From positions 3,472,001 through 3,536,000 of the forward strand of contig OZ254082.1 in assembly GCA_965267535.1 (NCBI GenBank): a stretch of 64,000 nt of DNA, read 5' to 3'. Under the pieces are notes generated by a model. It did not search any database. It was not told where the DNA came from and saw nothing but the letters and a program-made list of their open reading frames with translations. Of this stretch, positions 16,961 to 26,960 are shown in pieces. This DNA comes from CAXBNB01 sp965267535. GTDB lineage: Bacteria > Bacteroidota > Bacteroidia > Cytophagales > Cyclobacteriaceae. The first letter of the stretch is position 1. Every line of letters starts with the position of its first letter. The translations under genes were made by a program, and so were the position numbers.

Positions 16961-19900
16961 TTATATTTTTTGGTTGACTAAAATTTCTAATAACACTAAT
17001 GCTTCATTGTTTCTGGCCAGCAAGATTGCTTTGCGTCCTTCCTTTCCCAACCGGATAAAAGAAGCTCCTTTTACTTCACCCCGAACGTACAAGCCTGACT
17101 TGCTGGCTGCCATTGGTCGGAAAACTGCATTTCCTTCATTGACTAAAAAATGGCCATAACTTGCATCATTTCGTGGTGTTTCTACTTCCGAGCCATAGAG
17201 GTTGCCGAAAAGCAACAGATCCTTTTTCTGATCTTTGTTGAGGTTTGCTACCAAAATTTGATTGACCGAGGATACTTGCGTTTCGTCGGGTAATGACTCG
17301 TAGATAAATTTCTGGTTGCCTTTATTTAGTAGTATAGCACTAGCAAAGTGAGTAGCTGCCATGTGCCTGGAATTATCCAGCTCTTCTCCATAAATTTCTT
17401 TTAATTCTGCTTTTGCAAAAGCATCGTAAGTTTTGAATTTCTTTTTTACAAAAGGCATTTGATTCGACGTGCATTCCCTACCTCTCAGAGGATATAGTTT
17501 TCCCTGTTGCTGGTAACCCAGTACTATATCTTTTGATGTGTTTCCATCAAAATCATTGAGATACAGGTGAAATGGTGCCTCGGGAGATGCCTTGTATTTG
17601 TAGTTTAGTCCGAGGTTTCCGGCGATTATATCCAGGTCACCATCGCCATCTATATCGTCTGTCGCCAGGCTATACCACCAACCAACCTGATCGGCTGTGC
17701 CAAAATCCTGAGATACGTTTACATACCTTTCTTTGTGCAGCTTATATACCTGAATAGCTCCCCACTCCTGCGCCACCACAAGCTCTGCTACGCTATCTGC
17801 ATCGATATCCTGCCAGAGTGCTGCTGTAACCATACCATACTGCTGCAGTTCGGGTAGTACTGTGGCTGTTACATCCCTAAACACTACCTGCGCCTGTGTG
17901 GACTCGTTAGCCAGCAGGTAGCTTTTAGCCGGATATCCGTAATTTCCCGGGTTTACTCTACTGCCTACAAATAGATCCAGGTCACCATCTTTGTCATAGT
18001 CTGCTGCTTTCACCACCTGACCACTTGTGGTCAATGCTGGTAAAGCGAAAAGGTTTTTATCAAACTCTCCCTTACCATTGTTGGTATAAAGGCGATCTTG
18101 ATAGTAAGCATCATTTGGTTCTTTTTCGTTTCCACCGCTCACTACATACAAATCCAAATCTCCATCACCATCTGCATCGAACAAAATCGCTCCGGTATCT
18201 TCGTGGTGTTTGTCAGCAACAATGGCCCTACTGTTTTTTCTGTAAAATGTGCCTTCATTGGACTGTATGTAGAGTGCTGCCGGCTGCTCCTTAGCTCCTC
18301 CTATAAAAAAGTCCTCTAACCCGTCTCCATTCACATCTCCTACAGCCAGGCAAGGCCCTGCCTGCGACATCCTGTGCGGCAAAAGCGACTCTTTTTCAAA
18401 GTCATTGTATTGATTTTCCTTATGCTCATAATCTATCCCATACGTCCGAGTTACTTCTTTGAACCGATAAGAATGGTTCATTTTTGAAGGCAATCCGGCA
18501 TTTGGGCTGTATTCGATTTTCAACTCCTGACCAGCCTCCACATTGTATAGGGACTGTTGTTTTCCATCGGGCCAGGTTATTCTTAGTGTATCTACTTTTC
18601 CTGCTTTCCCCAGTCCAAAATGTAAAGGGACTGCCATTGCCGACTGAAATCCCCGGGAGTAATAATTTTCGGCTATTCTTCTCTGACTTCCAGCGATAGC
18701 TTCTACTCTTGCTCCTAAGGCATCCCTATTTTTCCCGACACCTGTAAGGGTCACTTTTAAGAAATGGTTTCCTGATGCATCGTTTCTATAAAGAAGAGCA
18801 AAATCATCTACATTATTTACAACGAGATCAATATCTCCGTCATTGTCAAAATCTGCATAAGCAGCCCCGTTAGAGTAGGTTGGCGGTTGCACCTGTTTTA
18901 TTTTCTCAAAGCGCAACGACTGCTTGTTCAGGTAGAAATAGTTTTCTTTTTTTCGGTTGGGTAGCTTTTCCAACAAGTCGTTTATGTGTGATTCAAGGTT
19001 GAGGTTTTTATTTCGAATTCCCTCCTGATATTTTTTTTCCAGATATAGTTGAAAGTCATTGTTTCTAAAATCGCGTTTGATGCCATTGGAAATAAACAAA
19101 TCACGGTAGCCATCATTATCCATATCAAACAAGAGGGGTGCCCAACTCCAATCGGTGCTTGAAATACCTGCAAGCTGCGCTATGTCTGAAAACGCCGGTG
19201 CTGTATGGCCGGGTGGAGTGCCTATATTGAGCTGAAGTGTATTGTACATGTATTGCCTGTGTAGCCCCAACCTTTCTATGTTGTAAAATTCTTCCACGTT
19301 CATACCACTCATGCTTGCCTTTTGGGTGTAGTTATCTTCTGCCATCATATCTACCGCCACTATATCCAGCAGGCCGTCGTTGTTGATATCTGCCAGATCA
19401 TTGCCCATAGAAAATGTGGATACATGATTAAATGACTGCAGGGAAACTTCTGTAAATGTGCCGTTTTGGTTGTTTATATACAGGTGATCTTTTTCGTAGT
19501 AATCGTTTCCTACATACACATCGGGCCAACTGTCATTATTTACATCGCCTATTGCTACTCCCAATCCAAAACCAAGGTTGTTGCTAACAATGCCCGCTTT
19601 GTGGGTTACTTCCACATACTTTCCCTGATCGTTTCGGAACAGTTTTTCTCCTATTTTTGGGGAGTAGCCCTGCATCACTTCTGCTGTTTCGCCAATCTCA
19701 TATACAGCTATGTTGTGATTGATCAGAAACATATCCAGGTCACCATCGCGATCGTAATCGAAAAATGATGCCTGAGTAGAGTGATGGGGTAAATCGAGCC
19801 CGTAATCGGCCGCTTTCTCCTCAAACACAGGTATGTTATTTTCATCCACTCCCAGGTTGATGAGGAGTTCATTTTTTAGGGGTTCGTCTTGCTGATATGG

Positions 19901-20323
19901 GCCAGATTTGAGCAGGTATATGTCTTTGAGCCCGTCGTTGTTGATATCTACCACGGTAGCCCCCGTACCAAACCCTCTGCCTCCTTGTGCTTTGGCTTTT
20001 ACACTCACATTTCTAAACCTCAACTCTCCCAGGTTCAGGTACAGCTTGTTTGTTCTCAGGTTGCTAACAAAGTATACATCGTGCAATCCGTCGTTGTTGA
20101 AATCTGCTACTGCTACACCCCCTCCATTGTAAAAGTATTCGTAGTAGAAGCCGTTATTGGATGTAGTCTCTTCTAGCTTGTTGTTAAAGTTTAGTCCGGT
20201 TTCGGCATGTGTCAAAACCGTAAATCCGGCAGAATCCTTTTCTTCTTTGTGCTGTTGCTTCTCTTTTTTTTGACAAGCAAAAAGCAATACCATCACTGGC
20301 ACCAAGACCGATCGGAAAAATTT
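16961..20323 (-). CDS. FG-GAP/VCBS repeat lipoprotein with ASPIC/UnbV domain, locus C
   Basis: About 1120 residues from ATG 20323, giving MKFFRSVLVPVMVLLFAC with a lipobox; the frame also allows 20368, but a TATTTTTG -7-like box sits there. The sequence carries about 14 calcium-loop repeats of the DxNxDGxxD type (for example DFNNDGLHD, DINNDGLKD, DYDRDGDLD, DVNGDGLED, DIDGDGDLD), split by an ASPIC/UnbV domain near residues 520-600 (GARVEAIAGSQRR, FGLGKAGKVDTL). Such proteins resemble CRTAC1-type beta-propellers and are likely calcium-stabilised surface binding proteins; no enzymatic residues are seen. A paralogue is encoded in locus D at 27797-31126. Confidence 0.88.
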   Translation of the reverse strand, partial: KFFRSVLVPVMVLLFACQKKEKQQHKEEKDSAGFTVLTHAETGLNFNNKLEETTSNNGFYYEYFYNGGGVAVADFNNDGLHDVYFVSNLRTNKLYLNLGELRFRNVSVKAKAQGGRGFGTGATVVDINNDGLKDIYLLKSGPYQQDEPLKNELLINLGVDENNIPVFEEKAADYGLDLPHHSTQASFFDYDRDGDLDMFLINHNIAVYEIGETAEVMQGYSPKIGEKLFRNDQGKYVEVTHKAGIVSNNLGFGLGVAIGDVNNDSWPDVYVGNDYYEKDHLYINNQNGTFTEVSLQSFNHVSTFSMGNDLADINNDGLLDIVAVDMMAEDNYTQKASMSGMNVEEFYNIERLGLHRQYMYNTLQLNIGTPPGHTAPAFSDIAQLAGISSTDWSWAPLLFDMDNDGYRDLFISNGIKRDFRNNDFQLYLEKKYQEGIRNKNLNLESHINDLLEKLPNRKKENYFYLNKQSLRFEKIKQVQPPTYSNGAAYADFDNDGDIDLVVNNVDDFALLYRNDASGNHFLKVTLTGVGKNRDALGARVEAIAGSQRRIAENYYSRGFQSAMAVPLHFGLGKAGKVDTLRITWPDGKQQSLYNVEAGQELKIEYSPNAGLPSKMNHSYRFKEVTRTYGIDYEHKENQYNDFEKESLLPHRMSQAGPCLAVGDVNGDGLEDFFIGGAKEQPAALYIQSNEGTFYRKNSRAIVADKHHEDTGAILFDADGDGDLDLYVVSGGNEKEPNDAYYQDRLYTNNGKGEFDKNLFALPALTTSGQVVKAADYDKDGDLDLFVGSRVNPGNYGYPAKSYLLANESTQAQVVFRDVTATVLPELQQYGMVTAALWQDIDADSVAELVVAQEWGAIQVYKLHKERYVNVSQDFGTADQVGWWYSLATDDIDGDGDLDIIAGNLGLNYKYKASPEAPFHLYLNDFDGNTSKDIVLGYQQQGKLYPLRGRECTSNQMPFVKKKFKTYDAFAKAELKEIYGEELDNSRHMAATHFASAILLNKGNQKFIYESLPDETQVSSVNQILVANLNKDQKKDLLLFGNLYGSEVETPRNDASYGHFLVNEGNAVFRPMAASKSGLYVRGEVKGASFIRLGKEGRKAILLARNNEALVLLEILVNQKI

Positions 20324-20365
20324 CATCAGGCGTAAGAATCTAGTTGTTGCGCCTCTACTGAGGAG

Positions 20366-20373
20366 CAAAAATA
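20366..20373 (-). promoter_or_regulatory. -7-like box TATTTTTG before the locus C VCBS gene
   Basis: Minus-strand TATTTTTG matches TAnnTTTG and stands 42 bp before ATG 20323, downstream of the post-susD hairpin. It would give the VCBS gene and the 820-residue gene their own transcript. No -33 element identified. Confidence 0.35.
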
Positions 20374-20418
20374 GTTTGAGAATGAAAAGATGAATAAGTA
20401 AACCACGCAGGCAGGTAA

Positions 20419-20472
20419 GGTGCGGTTATCACTCCGACATGTCTGTTTTCTACATGCACTGATAACCGCACC
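20419..20472. promoter_or_regulatory. Long stem-loop after susD, locus C
   Basis: Perfect 13-bp arms GGTGCGGTTATCA (20419-20431) and TGATAACCGCACC (20460-20472) with partly paired interior. No T-run follows on the minus strand, so it looks like a processing or transcript-stabilising structure, or a weak terminator, between susD and the VCBS gene. Confidence 0.6.
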
Positions 20473-20509
20473 ATTATTACCACCTGTTTACTGTACGCAC
20501 ACTACTTCT

Positions 20510-22255
20510 TTAGTAGCCGTCATTTTGAGTAAGGGACTCTACCAGCAGTCGTTCTTCTGCAGGAATCGGCCATAAGTATTGTCGTGAGGGAAAATTTATT
20601 TCCGCCAGCGTTCGGGCATAACCTGCACTCACCAATGGGTCAAAATCTGCCATACCGTCTTCGTCTATTTCTGGGGTCATTCCCCAAAACCACAGTCCCG
20701 GTGTTACAACATTGTCTATCAAAGTGCTACCCGAAAGCATTCCATAAGTGAACCCTGACAATGCTTTTTCTGCCAGTTTCCACCGGATTAAATCCATATA
20801 CCTACGCTCTTCTCGCACAAATTCTACGCGTCGCTCATACCTTACTTTTTGTCTTAGCTCATCGCGTGTCATGGCCGTAGAAACGAGCGGAGCTGCCACG
20901 CCCGAGCCCACATAAGCCCGGGTTCTTACCTCGTTAATCGCATCTACTACCGTTTGGTCTATCTGGTCGAGTTCTATTTTTGCTTCAGCATACATGAGCA
21001 ACACATCAGCATAGCGCATGATGAGTCGGTCATTGTCTGCTCGCTGATCGTCCCACCAGTCTGTATTTATACCTTTGCGAAATAACAACCCATTGAAACT
21101 GGCAAATGATTTATTGGTACGGGTATCCTGATTGGTTACCATCGTTCCGGTTTCAAAATTCATGATTTCAAGCCTCTGAGGGTGAGGGTTGTATTCCAAC
21201 CCGAAGAAGTTTGATCCATCTTCCGGGGATAGTCCGTCTCCTTCGGCTACAGAACCAAAAGGCACTATGGTAGCATTACACCTTGGATCCCTGTTTTTAA
21301 ATGGATTTTGTGGATCAAAGAGAGGGGATTCATCAATTGGATTGCCATCTGTACACTCGTATGCAGCCAACAATTCCCAGGAAGGATTTACTGCTCCCCA
21401 GCCACCACGGCTTCTGGGTATATGATCGGCTATAGATCCCTGCTGACCTCCTACGGTAAGCGCATTTAACTCTTCGCTTCTGGGTATATGAAATATAGTT
21501 TCAGGTGAGTTTTTGGTACTGCTGTAAAACAAGTCTGCATATTCAGGATGCAGATCGTATTCCTCCAGATCCATTACATCCTGTGCGGCTTCAGCGGCTA
21601 TGGCAAAATCTCCCATGTAGAGCGCTATTCTTGCTTTCATTGCCAAGGCGGCTCCTTTGGTTGCATACCTTTCCTGATTGTAAGACACAGGTAAGTCTAA
21701 AGCCGCAGCATCATAATATGCATACACTTTTTCGAGTATGGTTTCTTTGGCTGTTCTACCCTGATTAAAGGCCTCTTCTACAGTAAGTACTTTTTCGTAA
21801 AAAGGCACATCTCCCCAGTGGCTGATCATATAGCTCCAATAGGATGCTCTCAAGAAATTGGCTTCTGCCATAAACACTTTCTTGTCGGCTTCAGAAAGGA
21901 TGCCTTCTTCGTTTTCGAGGCGAGTCACTACTTCCAGCATTCTTGATATTCCTTTGTACATTTCAGACCACCGGCTTCTGATTGTTCCGTCCTCGGCGGT
22001 AAGTGTGCCCCCTTTTATGGAATTGAGTGCATCTCTGAACTGAATGTCGTCGGACCATCCCCTGGAGTGCTGATCCACAGGCCAAAACACATCCCTATAG
22101 CCTTCATTGAGCGACTGTCTAAACTGATCCTTGGTTTTAAACCAGTTGCCTGAGGTGGCTGCATCACGTGGTACTAAATCTAATTCCGTACAAGACATAA
22201 TGGAAAATACTATCCCTATGCTTGTTATGATTTTTGTATATAAATTTCTTCTCAT
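20510..22255 (-). CDS. SusD/RagB-family lipoprotein, locus C
   Basis: 581 residues; lipobox FSIMSC then TELDLVPRDAATSGNWF, typical of SusD. TPR-like helices in the N-terminal half (YATKGAALAMKARIALY) and the C-terminal RagB/SusD signature (VLLMYAEAKIELD, VRYERRVEFVREERRYMDLIRWK). Caps the partner SusC encoded 12 bp upstream. Followed by a long hairpin. Ligand unknown. Confidence 0.95.
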   Translation of the reverse strand: MRRNLYTKIITSIGIVFSIMSCTELDLVPRDAATSGNWFKTKDQFRQSLNEGYRDVFWPVDQHSRGWSDDIQFRDALNSIKGGTLTAEDGTIRSRWSEMYKGISRMLEVVTRLENEEGILSEADKKVFMAEANFLRASYWSYMISHWGDVPFYEKVLTVEEAFNQGRTAKETILEKVYAYYDAAALDLPVSYNQERYATKGAALAMKARIALYMGDFAIAAEAAQDVMDLEEYDLHPEYADLFYSSTKNSPETIFHIPRSEELNALTVGGQQGSIADHIPRSRGGWGAVNPSWELLAAYECTDGNPIDESPLFDPQNPFKNRDPRCNATIVPFGSVAEGDGLSPEDGSNFFGLEYNPHPQRLEIMNFETGTMVTNQDTRTNKSFASFNGLLFRKGINTDWWDDQRADNDRLIMRYADVLLMYAEAKIELDQIDQTVVDAINEVRTRAYVGSGVAAPLVSTAMTRDELRQKVRYERRVEFVREERRYMDLIRWKLAEKALSGFTYGMLSGSTLIDNVVTPGLWFWGMTPEIDEDGMADFDPLVSAGYARTLAEINFPSRQYLWPIPAEERLLVESLTQNDGY

Positions 22256-22267
22256 GACTCCTAAGAT

Positions 22268-25200
22268 TTAAAAACTTGCTTTTACTCCAACAAGAAAAGA
22301 TTTTGTAATAAAATACCCTCTGCCGGAGGCCTGCTCCGGGTCTATACCAGCTGGTAGGCTGTCGATAGTAAACAAATCGTTAGCAGCTATATGAATTCTG
22401 AAGTTTGTCATTCCCGCTATCTCCAGTACACTTGAGGGGAGTGTGTAGCCTAATGTTATGTTTTTCAACCTGAGGTAGGCTCCATTCATCAGCCAAAAGT
22501 CTGAAAATCTGTAGTTATTCCCGGCTGAGGTTTCTGAAAGCCTGGGATATTTCACGGAATTGTTTTTTGCTTCTGTGTTGTTGACACTCCAATAGTTTTC
22601 TGCATACTCGGTGCTTGGAGTGAGCCAGCTTTCCTGAAAAGGCCTTATAAAGCTGGGTGCGAGATAAAAATTATTTTTTCCCACTCCCTGAAATACCAGT
22701 CCAAAATCGAATCTTTTATAGCTGGCACTGATATTACCACCAAAGATGTTTCTTGGCTGTGAACTGCCCAGAAAAGTTCTGTCAAAATCGTTGATTACAC
22801 CATCGGGTTCTCCTTCAGGTCCGCTAAGGTCCAGGTATTTTATATCACCGGGACTTACTGCTGCGTTTGTTACAGGTGACTCATCCACTTCCTGCTGTGT
22901 CTGAAACAACCCCGCAGATCTCAAGCCATACAATTCACGAAACTCGCTCCCTGCCTCTGATAGCGTATTGCCGTCAAAGAGTCTTTTTTCGGCTATGTTT
23001 CCAATCACTGATCTGGCATCAGAGACATTTACTGAAACAGAATAGTTGAAGTCTCCTCCTATTGCGTCGCGCCAGCTGGCCGTAAGCTCCCATCCTTTGG
23101 TATCCATGCTGCCCACGTTTACGGTAGGGTCGTCAAAACCGACCAAATCGGGCACACTCAAACTCAGAAGCATATCTGTAGTCTCTTTTTTGAAGTATTC
23201 AGCCTCCAACGACAACTTATCCTCCAAAAGCCCCACTTCTAAACCCAAATTGAAGGTAGTAGTGGTTTCCCAGGTAATATCCGGCACAGCCAGAAAACGC
23301 TGAGCTGCTGCTCTTACCTCCCCTACGTTCGATCCGTTGGATATCAACGCATTGCTAAACTGCAAGGCCTGGATATGCAGGTAGTTACCCAACCGGTCAT
23401 TGCCCAGACTTCCGTATGACGACCTCAGCTTCAGGAAAGATATTGCTCTTGCCTGCTGCATAAAACGCTCATTTGAGATAGTCCAAGCCGCTGAGATTGC
23501 CGGAAAATTTCCCCATCGGTAATCCGATGCAAATCGGGACGAGCCATCTCTCCTCAGGCTGGCACCCAGATAATATTTCCTGTTGAAATTGTAGGAAACT
23601 CTACCGAAAACCGACCTATAGGCATTATCGCTGAAGCTGGTACCATTGTCAAAAACTCTATCTGTGGGTGCATCACTCAAATAGGGGAAATTATTGCTGG
23701 TGAAGTTTGTCCCCCTTACTCTCAAACCCTCTGTTTCTGTGGAGTATTCCTCATAGCCTATATTAGCACTCACCGTGTGGTATTCGGCAAATGTTTTGTC
23801 ATAATCTACCAAAGCCTGAGTTGTCAATGTGCTTCTATTTACCCTACTTTCCTGCAGGGAGGTGATGTTGTGCCCGGAGATGTAAAATGTTCCGTTTTGC
23901 CCGGTAGGGTCATCCGCTCCAAATACCGGTATGGTATGTGTGAATACTTTTCCTTTTGTAAAAGCAAAATTTGGGGCTGCATTCACCGATATTTTCACGC
24001 TTTCTACTGGTTTGAAGTACAAACCTACTTTTCCAAACAACAAATGCGATGAAGTGTTGTTGGCTCCACCGTCGACCAGCCTGGCATAGGCATTGTCTCC
24101 ACCTTTTCCATCGGCAAGCCGCCCGTCCTGCCATCTGGCTGCATATATGGGGGCAGCCTGTAATGCTCTACCCGTTGGGTCTATAATGGGCCTGTTATCT
24201 TCTATCAGACGGTAAGAAAAATCTATAATAGCACCTGCCTTGTCCGATATTTTTATGTCATTGTTTACCCTGGCCATGTATCTCTTCCAGTTTCTGAAAT
24301 CATACAGTGCATCCTGATACTCATATCCGAAGTTTGCGCTTGTTCTCACACGGTCTGTTCCCCCACTCACGGTTATGCTGTGTCTGAAGGCTGACGATGA
24401 CTCATTTAACATGAGCTTATCCCAGTCTGTGTTTGGATATTCATCCGGGTTTTGGGCATGGAGTGTGGCATAGTTCGTTACCCTGTCCTCGTCCCATATC
24501 GGGTAGAGGTTGTCTACGGGGTTTCCATTGTCATTCCAGGATTTTTCATTGTCCATTTGCATGTATTGCACCGCTCCTACATGAGGTCGCTTTTGTGTAG
24601 GCTTATTGGAAATATACTGACCGCTATAGGTAAGTCTGAATACTCCTTCTTTTGCTCTTTTGGTCGTAATGATGATAACCCCTGCCGCTGCTCTGGATCC
24701 GTATATTGCCGCTGCAGCACCGTCTTTCAGTACTGTGATGCTTTGTATCTGATCGGGGTTTACGTCGTTCATACTACTTACCGGCACATCGTCTACCATT
24801 ATCAATGGAGAATTTGACCCCTGCAAAGTAGTGTTGCCTCTAATGCGAATGGTATTGCCACTGCCGGGCTCTGACGAACCACGGGTCACACTTACTCCTG
24901 CTACTGCTCCTTGCAGAGCATTGGACACGTTGGTAACGCTTCTTTGCTCAATGGATGCTCCGTCTACTGTACCCACTGCTCCGGTCAGGTCTTTCTTGTC
25001 TGTAGTACCGTATCCTACTACTACCACTTCCTCAAGTTGCTTAGCGTCAGGCATCATTTGTATGTCTATTACAGATTGGTTGTTTACAGAAACCTCCTGT
25101 ACCTGATATCCCACAAATGAAAACACCAATATCGCCTGCTCTGACACGCTCAATTGATACTTACCATCGAGATCGGTGGTAGTGCCTGTGGTTGTTCCTT

Positions 25201-25675
25201 TTACTACCACAGATGCTCCGGGTAAAGTCTCCCCGTTTTCGTCTGTTACTTTTCCTGACACAGTAACATCAGCTACAAAGTATTCTTCCAGTTGTTGGGA
25301 AGTTTGTGTGCCATTTTTTGCAACAAACACATTTCCATTTACTCTTTTAAACTTCACATTGGCTGAGCGGGAAATATTGCGTAAGATATTCGCTACCGAT
25401 TCGTTACTTGCCTTTGCTGTTATCTTTCTTTTGAGTGGAATTCTTTGGCTCTCATAAGAAAAGTTGAGCGCAGATTTTTCTGCTATATCGCGCAAAACGG
25501 TTTTTAGCGATTCGTTTTGATAATCGACGTTGATATAGATCTCTTCCATGCTGCGCTGACGTTGCGCATTGCTATCGCTGGCTATAAGAATGGACACCAA
25601 CAAGCTTTGCAGTAATATGCCGTGTAGGGTGATTTTCAACGTTTTTAGAATTTGACGCTGTAATTTTTTATACAT
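22268..25675 (-). CDS. SusC/RagA-family TonB-linked outer membrane transducer, locus C
   Basis: About 1135 residues from ATG 25675 (MYKKLQRQILKTLKI); the frame continues up to 25744 but the extra 23 residues do not fit a signal peptide, and ATG 25675 has the pre-start TGTAAAATT. Signal peptide, STN domain (ESLKTVLRDIAEKSALNFSYE), CarboxypepD_reg-like domain (LPGASVVVKGTTTGTTTDL), linker EEVVVVGYG, plug (ITVLKDGAAAAIYGSRAAAG) and barrel ending SFLVGVKASF. The STN domain predicts signalling to the FecR protein encoded at 25824-26864. Confidence 0.95.
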   Translation of the reverse strand: MYKKLQRQILKTLKITLHGILLQSLLVSILIASDSNAQRQRSMEEIYINVDYQNESLKTVLRDIAEKSALNFSYESQRIPLKRKITAKASNESVANILRNISRSANVKFKRVNGNVFVAKNGTQTSQQLEEYFVADVTVSGKVTDENGETLPGASVVVKGTTTGTTTDLDGKYQLSVSEQAILVFSFVGYQVQEVSVNNQSVIDIQMMPDAKQLEEVVVVGYGTTDKKDLTGAVGTVDGASIEQRSVTNVSNALQGAVAGVSVTRGSSEPGSGNTIRIRGNTTLQGSNSPLIMVDDVPVSSMNDVNPDQIQSITVLKDGAAAAIYGSRAAAGVIIITTKRAKEGVFRLTYSGQYISNKPTQKRPHVGAVQYMQMDNEKSWNDNGNPVDNLYPIWDEDRVTNYATLHAQNPDEYPNTDWDKLMLNESSSAFRHSITVSGGTDRVRTSANFGYEYQDALYDFRNWKRYMARVNNDIKISDKAGAIIDFSYRLIEDNRPIIDPTGRALQAAPIYAARWQDGRLADGKGGDNAYARLVDGGANNTSSHLLFGKVGLYFKPVESVKISVNAAPNFAFTKGKVFTHTIPVFGADDPTGQNGTFYISGHNITSLQESRVNRSTLTTQALVDYDKTFAEYHTVSANIGYEEYSTETEGLRVRGTNFTSNNFPYLSDAPTDRVFDNGTSFSDNAYRSVFGRVSYNFNRKYYLGASLRRDGSSRFASDYRWGNFPAISAAWTISNERFMQQARAISFLKLRSSYGSLGNDRLGNYLHIQALQFSNALISNGSNVGEVRAAAQRFLAVPDITWETTTTFNLGLEVGLLEDKLSLEAEYFKKETTDMLLSLSVPDLVGFDDPTVNVGSMDTKGWELTASWRDAIGGDFNYSVSVNVSDARSVIGNIAEKRLFDGNTLSEAGSEFRELYGLRSAGLFQTQQEVDESPVTNAAVSPGDIKYLDLSGPEGEPDGVINDFDRTFLGSSQPRNIFGGNISASYKRFDFGLVFQGVGKNNFYLAPSFIRPFQESWLTPSTEYAENYWSVNNTEAKNNSVKYPRLSETSAGNNYRFSDFWLMNGAYLRLKNITLGYTLPSSVLEIAGMTNFRIHIAANDLFTIDSLPAGIDPEQASGRGYFITKSFLVGVKASF

Positions 25676-25717
25676 AATTTTACATGATTTGTTGAACTTT
25701 AGTTTTACAAATTGCGG

Positions 25718-25763
25718 GCTCTTAAGCGGGATTGTGTCTACCAAACGTGTCCTGCTTAGGAGC
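25718..25763. promoter_or_regulatory. Stem-loop 42 nt upstream of susC, locus C
   Basis: Arms 25718-25731 and 25750-25763 pair over 14 positions with two mismatches; the plus-strand side continues TTTTCTTTTTTT. In the susC direction this reads A-rich tract, hairpin, then 42 nt to ATG 25675, the same spacing as in locus B. Confidence 0.5.
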
Positions 25764-25823
25764 TTTTCTTTTTTTAGGAGGTGTTGTACATCATCGTATT
25801 TTAGTTTAGTTGATATATAGTTT

Positions 25824-26864
25824 TTATGGGTTTTCCAGAATAATTACTTTCTGTCTGTCTAGTTTGTATTTCAGCCCTGTAGAAAATGCTACTCCCAGCA
25901 GTATATTTTCGAGACTTTGGTTTTCGAACCTACCGTTAAACGATTTTATTTTCGGTTTTTGGTTATACTCAAATTCTACATTGAACCAGCGGGTAAGCTC
26001 TTTTTCAATTTTATCAAAATCGGCATTTTCCAGCATCAACACATTGTTTTTCCACCCCAGGTGTAGTTCCATGTTCACTTCATCATTCTTGGTCAAACCT
26101 GATGAAGGGCTGTATTTTGCCATTTGATTAGGCAAAAGAGTAATTTTATCAGCCTTACCGATCCTTTTAACTGCTACTTTTCCGGTAGCTACTACCACAC
26201 TGGATGACGACTCGTCTCCGTAGCTTCTTACGTTAAAAGATGTGCCTAATACGCGTGTTTCCAGTTGCTTCGTTTTTACTGTAAAAGGGTGCAGTGTGTC
26301 TCTCTTCACTTCAAAAAAAGCCTCTCCTTCTAATGTAACAGTACGGTTTTCTCTAAAATTGGAGGAGTATGTCAGGCGGCTTTCTCCATTCATTTTTACA
26401 GATGACCCATCCTCCAGGGTGACAATCATTTTTTGCCCTTTGGGGTTTGTTTTCACTATCTTTTCTGCCGCAAAACTTCCCTCCTGCTGGGATTGTTTTT
26501 CATATGTCCACCACCCGGCTCCTATTGCCAAAGCCAGCAAAGCTGCTACAGACCAGTTCCACCACTTTGTTCTATTTAGCGGTATTTCCTTTGCTTCGGT
26601 TCGGCCGTTGCTTTCCTCGGTAATCCCGTAATCCGACTTTAGCCGGGCCAGATTGCTTTGAATTTTCTCTGCTGTCACTACCGGCTCTTTTACCTGCAAG
26701 CTGAGCAATATTTTACGAGCCTGTTCCATTGTCTGAACATCCTGCGGATATTGTTTTTGCCACAATGCCCATACCTCATCCTGATTTTCAGTAGCATAAA
26801 TCATTGATTTCACGAAATCTTCGTGATTTAGAAAGTAATCGAGGGTGTGTCTGGAGCTGTCCAT
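25824..26864 (-). CDS. FecR-family anti-sigma factor with DUF4974, locus C
   Basis: 346 residues. N-terminal cytoplasmic region, membrane segment near residues 103-120 (WNWSVAALLALAIGAGWW), FecR domain (KGQKMIVTLEDGSSVKMN; VLGTSFNVRSYGDE), DUF4974 (GWKNNVLMLENADF, RWFNVEFEYN, LENILLGVAF). Predicted partner of the sigma just upstream and of the STN domain of the locus C SusC. Confidence 0.95.
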   Translation of the reverse strand: MDSSRHTLDYFLNHEDFVKSMIYATENQDEVWALWQKQYPQDVQTMEQARKILLSLQVKEPVVTAEKIQSNLARLKSDYGITEESNGRTEAKEIPLNRTKWWNWSVAALLALAIGAGWWTYEKQSQQEGSFAAEKIVKTNPKGQKMIVTLEDGSSVKMNGESRLTYSSNFRENRTVTLEGEAFFEVKRDTLHPFTVKTKQLETRVLGTSFNVRSYGDESSSSVVVATGKVAVKRIGKADKITLLPNQMAKYSPSSGLTKNDEVNMELHLGWKNNVLMLENADFDKIEKELTRWFNVEFEYNQKPKIKSFNGRFENQSLENILLGVAFSTGLKYKLDRQKVIILENP

Positions 26865-26927
26865 AATCGTATGTTTTGCGGCCTTTATTTATATATAGGC
26901 GCACAAAAACAAAATGTACTGGACTCT

Positions 26928-26960
26928 ACTGATTTTTTTCTAAAAAAAATAAAAATCAGT
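26928..26960. promoter_or_regulatory. Stem-loop over the locus C sigma stop codon
   Basis: ACTGATTTTT (26928-26937) and AAAAATCAGT (26951-26960) are perfect 10-bp arms; the sigma stop TGA is inside the second arm. May reduce read-through from sigma into fecR. Confidence 0.4.
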